Shown here: in pieces, positions 19,235 to 29,665 of the stretch
Layout: each line of letters opens with the position of its first letter
Numbering within the stretch: the first letter of the stretch is position 1
Source of the DNA: Pandoraea faecigallinarum
GTDB taxonomy: Bacteria > Pseudomonadota > Gammaproteobacteria > Burkholderiales > Burkholderiaceae
Length of the DNA: 64,000 nucleotides
Reading direction: 5' to 3'
Assembly: GCF_001029105.3 (NCBI RefSeq)
Contig: NZ_CP011807.3
Location: 3,968,001 to 4,032,000, forward strand
Notes under the pieces: model-generated
Database searches by the model: none
Seen by the model: only the letters and a program-made list of their open reading frames with translations
Told to the model about the DNA's origin: nothing
Position numbers and translations under genes: made by a program

Positions 19235-20704
19235 TCAGCCGGACTTGCGCGGGAAACCCGCGAGCAACGCGGCAACCTGACGTTTCGGGGCCTTCTCGGA
19301 CGGAACACCGAACGCCGTCGGCGCACCGCTGTCGAGCGACGCCCGGTTGTCGTGCCGGGATTCGCCGGCCGACGGCGACGGCTCGTAAGGCTTGTAGAAG
19401 AACTCGTCCTCCGGACGCACGCGCCGTGGCATGGCCGCACCGCCGCTGCGACCGACGCGCAAGCCGTCGTGACGGCCATGACGCTCGCTGCGCTCATAGC
19501 GCTCACCCCGCTCGCCACGCTCGTCGCGCGAACGGCTGCGACGCTCCAGCGTCATTTGGCCACGCTTGAGTTCGCGCTTGATGAGCTTCTCGATTTCCAC
19601 GAGTTGCTTGCGCTCGTCCGGGGCGCACAGCGAAAGCGCGACACCCGACGCACCGGCGCGTCCCGTACGGCCGATACGGTGCACATAGTCTTCCGCGTTG
19701 TACGGCAGATCGTAATTGATCACGCCCGGCAGATCGGAGATGTCGAGACCACGAGCCGCCACGTCGGTCGCGACCAGCGCGCGGATATTGCCTTGCTTGA
19801 ACGCTTCGAGCGCCTGCATGCGCTCGTTTTGCGACTTGTCGCCGTGAATGGCGGCCGTCACGACACCGTCGCGCTCCAGTTGTCGCGCGAGACGGCTTGC
19901 ACCGATCTTGCTGTTGACGAACACGATCACCTGCTTGAGATCGCGCTCGTTGAGAATCTGCACCACGGCGGCGCGCTTGTCGTCTTCATCCACTTCGTAG
20001 ACGACCTGCTCGACCGTATCGGCCGTCGCATTGCGACGCGCCACTTCGATCGTGACCGGACTCGTGAGATAGCTCGATGCGAGCTTCTTGATTTCGTTCG
20101 AGAACGTTGCCGAGAAAAGCAGCGTCTGGCGCTGCTTCGGCAGCAAATTCAGAATGCGCTGAAGATCCGGCAGGAAGCCCATGTCCAGCATGCGGTCGGC
20201 CTCGTCGAGCACCAGCATCTTCACCTGGCTCAGGTTCACCGTCTTCTGTTCGACGTGATCGAGCAGACGGCCCGGCGTGGCGATGAGGATTTCGACACCG
20301 CGTCGCAGGGCATCCTTCTGCGGATTCATGTCGACGCCGCCGAACACCACCGTGTTGCGCAGCGGCGTGTGCTTCGCGTACAGGCGCACGTTGTCTGCCA
20401 CCTGATCGGCGAGTTCGCGTGTCGGCGTGAGGATCAGTGCGCGCACCGGATGACGGGCGGGCGATGCACTCGTGTTGGCGTCGGGCAACAGGCGCTGAAT
20501 GATCGGCAGCGAGAAACTCGCGGTCTTGCCGGTCCCCGTTTGCGCGGCACCCATGACGTCGCGACCGGACAGCACCACCGGAATGGCCTGGGCCTGAATC
20601 GGCGTCGGCTGGGTGTAGCCCTGCTCGGCGATGGCCCGCAAGATGTCCGCATGCAGCCCAAAGCTATCGAAGCCGGGGGTCGGAACAGCATTTACGTCAG
20701 CCAT
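19235..20704 (-). CDS. rhlE: DEAD-box ATP-dependent RNA helicase RhlE
   Basis: Cytoplasmic RNA helicase linked to ribosome assembly and RNA turnover. Of 489 residues the first 370 or so form the two RecA domains. The Q motif is [20 protein letters not shown], followed by AQTGTGKT (I), PTRELADQ (Ia), [12 protein letters not shown] (II, DEAD) and SATF (III). [12 protein letters not shown] is motif VI. The C-terminal 120 residues are basic and Arg/Glu-rich ([16 protein letters not shown]), like the RNA-binding tails of RhlE proteins. The AT-containing leader (20705-20740) contains AAGAGATG as a possible ribosome-binding site. Confidence 0.93.
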   Translation of the reverse strand: MADVNAVPTPGFDSFGLHADILRAIAEQGYTQPTPIQAQAIPVVLSGRDVMGAAQTGTGKTASFSLPIIQRLLPDANTSASPARHPVRALILTPTRELADQVADNVRLYAKHTPLRNTVVFGGVDMNPQKDALRRGVEILIATPGRLLDHVEQKTVNLSQVKMLVLDEADRMLDMGFLPDLQRILNLLPKQRQTLLFSATFSNEIKKLASSYLTSPVTIEVARRNATADTVEQVVYEVDEDDKRAAVVQILNERDLKQVIVFVNSKIGASRLARQLERDGVVTAAIHGDKSQNERMQALEAFKQGNIRALVATDVAARGLDISDLPGVINYDLPYNAEDYVHRIGRTGRAGASGVALSLCAPDERKQLVEIEKLIKRELKRGQMTLERRSRSRDERGERGERYERSERHGRHDGLRVGRSGGAAMPRRVRPEDEFFYKPYEPSPSAGESRHDNRASLDSGAPTAFGVPSEKAPKRQVAALLAGFPRKSG

Positions 20705-20977
20705 GATGAAGGGACATCTCTTTTAAAAAAACGGGGGCCGCCACGCGGAAGGGTTTCCGCATCAAAGCTCACTCGCGAAGATTCAAGGGGCGCTGCGCGC
20801 CATGCTCGGGGCTGGCGCGAGAGGGGCCTGTCGGGTGACAGATGCGTCGGGCGCCGCCGGACCAGGGTGGTCGTCAAGAAGCGAAACAGACGCAATTCTA
20901 GCACTTGCGCACGACCAACGTGTGACAACGGCCCTTACCGGGCCGCGTTCTCGGGGTGACGGGCAACGCAGCGAGGC
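20705..20977. other. Intergenic region between rhlE and the SBF transporter gene
   Basis: No convincing gene. It contains an A/T-rich rhlE leader with a run of A residues near 20725. Farther on is GC-rich sequence that must include the rhlE promoter and the end of the minus-strand transporter transcript. Confidence 0.5.
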
Positions 20978-22060
20978 TCAGCGGCCCGCACCGGCGTTGG
21001 CGCTGCTGCCGTCGGACTTGCCCGGCTTGGCGGCGGACACAGCCTTGCCGGCCGCGGGTTTGACGGCTTTCGCCGTCGCCGTGTTTGCCGTGCGCTGCCG
21101 GTTCGCGTAGCGTTGCGCCAGAACGGCGCAGACCATCAGTTGCATCTGATGAAACAACATGAGCGGCAGTACGATGGCGCCCAGCGGGCCGGTCGCAAAC
21201 AGCACCTTGGCCATCGGGATACCGCTCGCCAGACTCTTCTTCGAGCCGCAGAAGACAATGGTGATCTCGTCTTCACGCGAAAAACCCAGCCAGCGTGCCG
21301 AATAGGTCGTCAACGCCAGCATGATGGTCAGAATGACCGCGCAGCACCCCAGCAGGCCGAGCAGCGCCAGCGGTGGAATCTGATGCCACAGGCCCGTATT
21401 CACCGCCTCGCTGAAGGCCGTGTAGACGACCAGCAGAATCGAGCCCTGATCCACCACCTTGAGCAGTCCGCGATTGCGCTCGACCCATTTGCCGATGGCC
21501 TTGCGCGAGAGTTGTCCGGCGATGAACGGCACGAGCAGCTGCAACATGATGTTGCCGATGGAGTCGAACGGCGAGGCGCCGCTGTTGCCGTCGTGATGCA
21601 CCACGATCAGGCCGACCAGCACCGGCGTGATGAAAATGCCGAACAGGCTCGACGCCGACGCGCTGCACACGGCCGCCGGCACGTTGCCGCGCGCCATCGA
21701 GGTAAAGGCGATGGCCGACTGGACGGTCGCCGGAAGCGTGCAAAGGAACAGGATGCCCAGATACAACTCGGGAGTCACCATCCACGAGAGCACGGGTCTG
21801 AGCACCACGCCCACGATCGGAAAGATAACGAACGTGCTGGCGAACACCAGCAGGTGCAAACGCCAGTGCGTGGCACCGGCGAGCACCGCCTCGCGCGACA
21901 ATTTCGCGCCGTGCAGGAAGAACAATGCGGCAATCGCCACGTTGGTCAGCAGGTTGAAGGCGACTTCGCCCTCGCCGTGCGCCGGCAGAAAACTGGCCAG
22001 TGCCACGGTGGCGACCAGCATCAACGTGAAATTGTCGGGAAGGAAACGCGGTCTGGCCAT
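20978..22060 (-). CDS. Bile acid:sodium symporter-like (SBF/YfeH family) transporter
   Basis: Inner-membrane transporter of the SBF-like family (YfeH group); substrate unknown. The 360-residue protein has about ten hydrophobic segments. Conserved features include LFFLHGAKLSREAV near the N-terminus, LPATVQSAIAFTSMARGN, and FCGSKKSLASGIPMAKVLF in the C-terminal half, which is characteristic of this family. The last 40 residues are an Ala/Lys-rich tail. It is divergent from a LysR regulator gene, a common arrangement in which the regulator controls the neighbour. Confidence 0.87.
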   Translation of the reverse strand: MARPRFLPDNFTLMLVATVALASFLPAHGEGEVAFNLLTNVAIAALFFLHGAKLSREAVLAGATHWRLHLLVFASTFVIFPIVGVVLRPVLSWMVTPELYLGILFLCTLPATVQSAIAFTSMARGNVPAAVCSASASSLFGIFITPVLVGLIVVHHDGNSGASPFDSIGNIMLQLLVPFIAGQLSRKAIGKWVERNRGLLKVVDQGSILLVVYTAFSEAVNTGLWHQIPPLALLGLLGCCAVILTIMLALTTYSARWLGFSREDEITIVFCGSKKSLASGIPMAKVLFATGPLGAIVLPLMLFHQMQLMVCAVLAQRYANRQRTANTATAKAVKPAAGKAVSAAKPGKSDGSSANAGAGR

Positions 22061-22279
22061 CGTCTATCTCGAATACTCTCTCGAATGCGTCTAAAAATGC
22101 CAAAGCCCGTCCGCCAGAACACGCAGGCCGCGGCCGGGCCGTCGGCGGGGTCACGAACCGGAGTAGGGATCGGAAAAGTGACCGGAAGTGTGCGCTCGCG
22201 CTACGGGTTTTCACGTATTAGAGCGCAAGGCCAGTTAAAATACAAATTCATTTAAAAATTTTATTCATACCAAAGACGC
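22061..22279. promoter_or_regulatory. Divergent control region between SBF transporter and LysR genes
   Basis: The right half (about 22230-22275) is strikingly A/T-rich, with AAAATACAAATTCATTTAAA and a following TTTTATTCAT. The mirrored ATTCAT/TTTAAA/TTTTAT elements are suitable for LysR binding and for a promoter. No exact T-N11-A dyad stands out by eye. Confidence 0.45.
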
Positions 22280-23200
22280 ATGAATATCTCGCTTCGGCAG
22301 CTCAAAGTGTTCCTCGCAGTGGCCGAACATGGCAGTTTCAGCCGGGCGGGCGAGGTTATTGGCCTGACTCAGCCGGCCGTGAGCCGCGGCATACGGGAAT
22401 TGGAGCAAGAACTCGGTCTCAAGCTGGTGGACCGGACGACACGCGAGGTCACGCTGACCGAAGTGGGCGCCAGCCTCTCCGCCACCCTCGCGCGCGTGCT
22501 CGACGAACTGGAAAGCGCCCTGCGCGACACGCACGGGCTGGCCGAAGAGCGACGCGGCCGGGTGCGGGTGGCCAGCGCCCCGACCATCTCCGCGAACCTG
22601 ATGCCGGAGTGCATTTCCGCCTGTGCCGCCCGGTATCCGGACATCACACTGATGCTGCGCGATCAGGTACAGACTCTGGCGACCGACAGCGTGCGGCATG
22701 GCGAAGTGGATTTCGGGGTGATCGTGGCCTCGGAAGGCACGGACGATCTGGTCGGCGAGCCGATCATGGTCGAACCGTTTCTCGTGGTGTGCGACCGCTC
22801 GCATCGCTTTGCAAAACAAGCCCAGGTGACGTGGAAGGAACTCAATGGCGAGAAACTCGTGTTGCTCGACTACGCGTCCGGCAGCCGTCCGCTGATCGAC
22901 CGGGCGCTGGCCGAACATGGTGCTTATTGCCGGGTCGCGCAGGAAGTTGGGCATGCGATCACCGTCTTCCGGATGGTCGAAGCCGGCATCGGCATCAGTA
23001 TCATGCCGGCGCTGGCCTTGCCGGCAGTGCCCGGGCTTCAGGAACCGGGCAGCCGTCTCGTTGCGCTGCCGTTGATTCCGCAGATCGACCGCACCATCAT
23101 GCTCGTGCGCCGCAAGAACCGGACGCTCTCGCCCGCCGCCCAGTCGGTCTGGGAATTGATCCAGCAAATCACGTCGACGCAAGGCGCACCCGCAAAGTAA
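22280..23200 (+). CDS. LysR family transcriptional regulator
   Basis: DNA-binding regulator of 306 residues. The N-terminal winged helix-turn-helix (residues 1-60) reads MNISLRQLKVFLAVAEHGSF and GLTQPAVSRGIRELE, the LysR signature. A co-inducer binding domain of two alpha/beta lobes follows (from about 90). Because it diverges from the SBF-like transporter gene and shares its A/T-rich promoter region, it probably controls that gene and itself. The inducer is not known. Confidence 0.93.
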   Translation: MNISLRQLKVFLAVAEHGSFSRAGEVIGLTQPAVSRGIRELEQELGLKLVDRTTREVTLTEVGASLSATLARVLDELESALRDTHGLAEERRGRVRVASAPTISANLMPECISACAARYPDITLMLRDQVQTLATDSVRHGEVDFGVIVASEGTDDLVGEPIMVEPFLVVCDRSHRFAKQAQVTWKELNGEKLVLLDYASGSRPLIDRALAEHGAYCRVAQEVGHAITVFRMVEAGIGISIMPALALPAVPGLQEPGSRLVALPLIPQIDRTIMLVRRKNRTLSPAAQSVWELIQQITSTQGAPAK

Positions 23201-23296
23201 GTGAGCGTTTGCTACAATAAGTAGGCGTCGACTCCCCCGAACGTGCGCGACCGGGCCACCGGGCTCCCGCCCGCCTTGCCACCGCGCCTCGACGCC

Positions 23297-23324
23297 ATGC
23301 CCGCGCCCGGCGGGCATTGTGTTT
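23297..23324 (+). terminator. Hairpin after the LysR gene
   Basis: Perfect 8-bp arms ATGCCCGC and GCGGGCAT with a five-base loop are followed by TGTGTTT. It sits about 100 bases after the LysR stop and only 13 bases before the next start codon, so it may terminate the upstream transcript or act on the small gene's leader. TACAAT at 23213-23218 is a possible -10 box before it. Confidence 0.5.
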
Positions 23325-23337
23325 CCGGTACGGCGTC

Positions 23338-23631
23338 ATGGACTTGTTCATCAAATACTTCAGCCCGCTGTGGCTTTTCCACGCGGCAGCCGATCTGTCC
23401 TTCTGGCAGCGGCATCAACTCGACGCGCGTATGCGGATCGTAAGCCGCTTCATGTGGCGCTATGTCATGCGTTGGTGTGTAGTCAGTGCCGTGTTGCTCG
23501 TGCCCGCCGCCGTGATGGCGCATGGTCTGGCGGCGACCGGTCTGGCTCTCGCCGGTGGCGTCTCGGCGAGCGTGGCGGTCCTGATGGCCGCACTGGCGCT
23601 CGCCTGCCTCATCGGTTCGCGCCTGCGCTGA
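23338..23631 (+). CDS. Small membrane protein of unknown function
   Basis: A 97-residue protein starting MDLFIKYFSPLWLFHAAADL. It has a basic central part (RIVSRFMWRYVMRW) and two hydrophobic stretches near residues 45-65 and 70-92, so two inner-membrane helices are likely. No enzyme motif is visible. A TTG start 21 bases upstream is possible but would fall within the hairpin. Its gene lies alone between the LysR regulator and wrbA. Confidence 0.6.
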   Translation: MDLFIKYFSPLWLFHAAADLSFWQRHQLDARMRIVSRFMWRYVMRWCVVSAVLLVPAAVMAHGLAATGLALAGGVSASVAVLMAALALACLIGSRLR

Positions 23632-23763
23632 CCGGCCGGTACCCGGCGCTCCAGGCATTGCGCGATTCGTCACACGAGTCGACTATGATGGAACGGCTCG
23701 CCTCGCGCGTTCGTCGACACCGGCGCGCGGCGCCGGCGTCTCTTGACCCCTAAGGAGATTCCC

Positions 23764-24396
23764 ATGGCCAACGCCAAGATCCTGGTGGTGTTCTATAGCA
23801 TGTACGGGCACATCTACAAGATGGCCGAAGCGGTTGCCGAAGGTGCACGCAGTGTCGCCAGCGCCGAAGTCACTGTCATGCAAGTCCCTGAACTCGTGCC
23901 CGACGACGTCCTCGAGAAGAGCGGCGCGAAGGCCGCACGCGCCGCATTTGCGAGCGTGCCCGTCGCGCGCGTCGACCAACTCGTCGAATACGACGCGATC
24001 ATTTTCGGCACCCCTACCCGCTTCGGCAACATGACCGCGCAGATGCGCAACTTCCTCGACCAGACCGGCGGCCTCTGGGCCAAGGGGGCGCTCGTTGGCA
24101 AAGTCGGCAGCGTCTTCGCCAGCACCGCGACCCAGCACGGCGGGCAGGAAACGACGATCACCAGCTTCCACACCACGCTGCTCCACCACGGCATGGTCAT
24201 CGTCGGCGTGCCGTACACCGAACCGGGCCTCACCAACATGGCGGAAATTACCGGCGGCAGCCCCTATGGTGCGACCACGCTCGCGGCGGGCGACGGCTCC
24301 CGGCAACCCAGCGAAAACGAGTTGAAGATCGCCAGGACGCAAGGCCGTCACGTCGCGGAAATCGCCGCCGCCCTCAAGCACGGCCGCACGCTCTAA
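23764..24396 (+). CDS. wrbA: NAD(P)H:quinone oxidoreductase WrbA
   Basis: FMN-dependent, flavodoxin-like enzyme that reduces quinones by two electrons, limiting oxidative stress. The 210-residue protein opens [20 protein letters not shown], with the FMN phosphate loop [39 protein letters not shown] and [14 protein letters not shown] are WrbA hallmarks. AAGGAG lies at optimal spacing before the ATG. In Pandoraea-like genomes it neighbours the OXA gene, as here. Confidence 0.95.
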   Translation: MANAKILVVFYSMYGHIYKMAEAVAEGARSVASAEVTVMQVPELVPDDVLEKSGAKAARAAFASVPVARVDQLVEYDAIIFGTPTRFGNMTAQMRNFLDQTGGLWAKGALVGKVGSVFASTATQHGGQETTITSFHTTLLHHGMVIVGVPYTEPGLTNMAEITGGSPYGATTLAAGDGSRQPSENELKIARTQGRHVAEIAAALKHGRTL

Positions 24397-24515
24397 GTCA
24401 CCCCGCTCGCGCGGATGCCGTGCTACAGCGTGTGCACCGCGCGAGTCTCCGACGTTCGCTTCGGTGCGGCCCTGGTTCGACCTCAAGGCGACCGCGCGCC
24501 GGCTTCGGACCGGCC

Positions 24516-25367
24516 TCAGATCAACTTCAGATCCTTGAGCACGCTGCGCACGATGCGCGCACGCTTCGGCCCGTCGGCGTCGCCTCCCATGTCCATGTTC
24601 AACGCGACCATCGTGAGATTGCCGTCGCGTTCGAGCCAGCCGACCCACCAGCCGATATCCGGCTTCTTGTCGACGAACCACCCCGTCTTGCCGTGAAGCA
24701 CGTAGTCGGCGTTGGCTTCCACGATCGAAATCTGACGCACGATGTCCTGCGTTCTCGCCGAGAACGGCAACGTGCCGCGCGCGAGACGTTGCAGGAAATC
24801 GACCTGTTCGCGCGCCGAGATCTGCAAGCTGTCATCGACCCAATACGCATCTGCCGCGCGCCCGATGGTGCGATTGCCGTACCCGAGCGCATTGAGTTTC
24901 GCCTGCGCATACTCGCGCGGGATCTTGTGCGACACGGCTTGGTAGCACGGCAGACACGACACGCGAAACGCCGTGCGCAGATCCATCGCGGCGTTCCATG
25001 CCTTCACGCGGCGCGGCTTGCCATCCCAGGGAATGATCTCGCGCTCGTTGTCCAGCGCCCCCGACTCCAGCGCCAGCAGGCTGTTGAATATCTTGTACGT
25101 CGATGCAGGCGACATGCGGCGCTGCGCGCGTGCGGCATCGAACGCCTGATATGTCTGCGTCTTGCCGTCTAACACGACGATCGTGCCCTTGACGTTTTCC
25201 GCCGCGAAATACTTGCCCCAGTCGGCGCGTTCGGTCATGTGCACGGAGGCACTTTTCTCCCCCTCGGCGGCATGCGCCGGCGTCGTGAACATGACGGGAG
25301 AGACGAGCGCCGAGGCCAGACGCAATACGAAGGCAATGCGTCGCCAGCGGGAGATTGTCGTTTTCAT
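24516..25367 (-). CDS. Class D (OXA-type) beta-lactamase
   Basis: Periplasmic serine beta-lactamase of 283 residues with a Sec signal peptide (basic start, cleavage probably after AHA at 31-33). Active-site motifs are STYK at 89-92 (S70xxK) and SCL at 137-139 in place of the usual SxV. YGN is at 163-165, a tryptophan at 176 (W154) and KTG at 227-229. The 48-residue spacing between the first two motifs is standard. Leu instead of Val at position 120 is noteworthy, since V120L is known to alter carbapenem turnover in OXA-48-like enzymes. A lone chromosomal gene with no mobile element, it resembles intrinsic Pandoraea OXA enzymes (such as OXA-62); the spectrum cannot be told from sequence alone. 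Confidence 0.94.
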   Translation of the reverse strand: MKTTISRWRRIAFVLRLASALVSPVMFTTPAHAAEGEKSASVHMTERADWGKYFAAENVKGTIVVLDGKTQTYQAFDAARAQRRMSPASTYKIFNSLLALESGALDNEREIIPWDGKPRRVKAWNAAMDLRTAFRVSCLPCYQAVSHKIPREYAQAKLNALGYGNRTIGRAADAYWVDDSLQISAREQVDFLQRLARGTLPFSARTQDIVRQISIVEANADYVLHGKTGWFVDKKPDIGWWVGWLERDGNLTMVALNMDMGGDADGPKRARIVRSVLKDLKLI

Positions 25368-25581
25368 TTCGTTGTCCTGATTGGATGGATGACAAAGACG
25401 TTGTCGGCGTATCGATGGCGCTGGCCAGGCACCGCGTTTCGAAAGCGTTTGCAGCTTAGTGCGCGTTTCGCGAGATGCAAAGCCGAGCTACCGTAACCGA
25501 TGTAACCGCCGTATCATCGGCGCATTCCTTCCGAGTACGTCGAAGATCGTGCGCAAGCTGCCCGCTGCGCGGCACGACTCG

Positions 25582-27273
25582 ATGCCGCCCGACGCCATGT
25601 CAGATACCGTCGTCCCCACCCTTCCGCCTCGCCCTGCCGGCGCGCCGTCTCACGCCCGGACACGCGTCGTGCGCCTCGATGCCCCCCAGAAAATCGACGG
25701 GCAGCCGGTGCGTTACCAGAGTCTGTGGCTGCTCATGCGCGTCTACTACGCCGCGCATTACGAAACCTCGCCGGTAACCTTGGCGTCATTGAAGATTCGC
25801 TTCGGTCAGGCCGCCGGCGATATGCGTATGCTCGTTAGCCGCGCATTTTCGGATTTTGCGCGGTGGGGTATCGCCGTGGGCTGGGGCGACGATCGTCAAA
25901 TGGACGTGCGTCTGCTGCCCACGCGTGGGCGCGGCAAAGGTCCGTTCTGGCTGGCCCCGCAGGAGATGTCGCGCATCGAGGTCATGATCGGCGATGCCGC
26001 ACCCGCCGACGCCCGTCGCGCCATCGCGGCCTTTCTCGGTCTGCCGCTGGCCTCGGTGCCCGACACGCAGTCGCCCGCACTCGATTACGTCATGCAGGAC
26101 ATTGCGTTCTGGCATCACCTGACGCTGGGCAAACGCGACATGCAGGATGGCGTGTTCTTCGCACCGCCGTGTGCACCGTCCGCGGGCGGGCCCAGGCGAC
26201 AGCAGCGCACGGGCGCCATCCCCTCGTTTCATGCGGCGCAGCTCTGCGCCGTGGACGACGTGCAACGCGGCATCGCCCTGCTCGCCGAGACGATCGTATG
26301 GCGCCGCATGGGTGACGCAGCGCGGACCAAACGCACGCTCGCCACGCTCGCTGCGACCGTTGACGCCAATCGGCCGGGATCGCCGACGTTACGCGCCATG
26401 CACTGGATCGTGCAGGCATGGCAAGCCTACGCATCGCGTGACGAAGCGGGCGCGCTGGCGCATCTGCACCGCATCAGCGACGACGCGACGCTCGCGCCCT
26501 GTCTCGTCTATAACCCGCGTATCCGCTTCGAAAGCCGCAATCTGCAAGCGTTGTTGCACAAGTCGCACGCCGCGCGCAACGGCCCGATTTCAGCGCGAGC
26601 GCAATCGGCTGCCGACGCGCTCGCTGCCTTCTCCGACGCCCTGCAAGCGGCCTTCGAAGCCGACTCCATCGAGCTCGCGCAACACGTCGCGGCGAACATC
26701 GGCCTGTCGCTCTGGCTGTTCTGGCAAGGTGCGCTCATCGACCCCGGCAGACGCCTCGCCGCCGCCGACGTGCAACGTCAAGCGTTGCGCTGGATCGGCC
26801 TGTCGGAGTGGATTTGCGATCGCTTCGGCGTGGGCGGGAATTCCGTCTGGAATACCGTCTTTCTGTTGCGTATCGCGCGAGGCGCCGTACCCGCGAGGCG
26901 GGACCCGGATCTGGAGACGCTGCGCGCGAGCACGCCGCTGGCCGTCGACGCCTTTCTCGACGCCGTGCAGCCCTTCGGCGCACCATTCTCCCGCGCCAAG
27001 GGATTCTGGCGCTGGACCGACGTCATCGTGACGACGCTTGACGACCACGAAGAGGGACGCGTTCGTTTCGAGCCGTTACAACTTGCCAACCTTTGGTTCG
27101 AGATGTTGTGGTTTGCGCTGCATCAGGACGGCGATTCGCCGCAAGCCCTGCATGCCGCGCGCTCGCTCGGACGTGTCCTGCCGCTGCTGCCGCCGCCGGA
27201 CCGGCGATTTTTCCGCGATGCCCTGCGCCTGATGCCACGCGAGTTTCAGCGGGAAGTGCGTCTCGCGCAATAG
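25582..27273 (+). CDS. Unknown protein with a winged-helix-like N-terminus
   Basis: Not recognised as a named family. About 563 residues from this ATG; 25597 is an alternative start and the frame is open to 25459. Residues about 30-110 (YQSLWLLMRVYYAAHYETS, then alternating helices and short strands) resemble a winged helix-turn-helix. The remainder is alpha-helical and rich in Ala, Trp and Arg, without a catalytic motif I can name, and could be a helical repeat. TATCAT at 25512-25517 could be its -10 box, which supports a start near here. It diverges from the OXA gene, so a regulatory link is conceivable but unsupported. Confidence 0.65.
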   Translation: MPPDAMSDTVVPTLPPRPAGAPSHARTRVVRLDAPQKIDGQPVRYQSLWLLMRVYYAAHYETSPVTLASLKIRFGQAAGDMRMLVSRAFSDFARWGIAVGWGDDRQMDVRLLPTRGRGKGPFWLAPQEMSRIEVMIGDAAPADARRAIAAFLGLPLASVPDTQSPALDYVMQDIAFWHHLTLGKRDMQDGVFFAPPCAPSAGGPRRQQRTGAIPSFHAAQLCAVDDVQRGIALLAETIVWRRMGDAARTKRTLATLAATVDANRPGSPTLRAMHWIVQAWQAYASRDEAGALAHLHRISDDATLAPCLVYNPRIRFESRNLQALLHKSHAARNGPISARAQSAADALAAFSDALQAAFEADSIELAQHVAANIGLSLWLFWQGALIDPGRRLAAADVQRQALRWIGLSEWICDRFGVGGNSVWNTVFLLRIARGAVPARRDPDLETLRASTPLAVDAFLDAVQPFGAPFSRAKGFWRWTDVIVTTLDDHEEGRVRFEPLQLANLWFEMLWFALHQDGDSPQALHAARSLGRVLPLLPPPDRRFFRDALRLMPREFQREVRLAQ

Positions 27274-27408
27274 CGCCTTGCCGGACGATCGGGCGGGCTC
27301 GCCACGGGCGCGTCATCCGTTTCCGGCGGGCCTTCGATACACGCCGGGCAACGCGCGATATGTCGCACCGCACCATGATCGGTTCACGTTTTTCGGGACA
27401 CATCGCGC

Positions 27409-27438
27409 TTGTGTTTGCCGGGTATGTCGGTGTATCGT
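27409..27438 (+). promoter_or_regulatory. Candidate thiC promoter
   Basis: TTGTGT (27409-27414) and TATCGT (27433-27438) are separated by 18 bases and lie just before the riboswitch, at the position expected for a promoter. The match to consensus is moderate. Confidence 0.4.
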
Positions 27439-27451
27439 TGCCGCAAAGCTA

Positions 27452-27532
27452 AGCGCAGGGGTCCTGCAACGTGAGTTGTGGGTGAGAAATACCCTTAGAA
27501 CCTGATCTGGATAATGCCAGCGCAGGGAGCGT
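27452..27532 (+). ncRNA. TPP riboswitch (THI element)
   Basis: The leader contains the conserved THI-box pieces in order: GCAGGGGTCC at the start, GGGTGAGAAATACCC (the CUGAGA-type P2/P3 loop with GTGAGA here), GAACCTGATCTGGATAATG and CCAGCGCAGGGA. Thiamine diphosphate binding would shut off thiC expression. The distance to the thiC start (about 87 bases) leaves room for a ribosome-binding site sequestering or terminator-forming segment; I see no strong T-run, so translational control is more likely. Confidence 0.95.
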
Positions 27533-27534
27533 AG

Positions 27535-29535
<2,001 letters not shown>

Positions 29536-29611
29536 CGTCCGAGGTCGCCCCCGATGTCGTCCACGCATGCCGCAAGGCATTCGGGTGGCAGGAAAGGCGA
29601 AACGCGGAAAC

Positions 29612-29641
29612 GCGCCCGGGTAACGCCGGGCGCTTTTTTTT
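29612..29641 (+). terminator. thiC intrinsic terminator
   Basis: Arms GCGCCCGG and CCGGGCGC with a six-base loop are followed by eight T residues. Strong classical terminator, about 75 bases after the stop. Confidence 0.95.
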
Positions 29642-29665
29642 GCGACGTAGGCGAGTCGACCGGAA

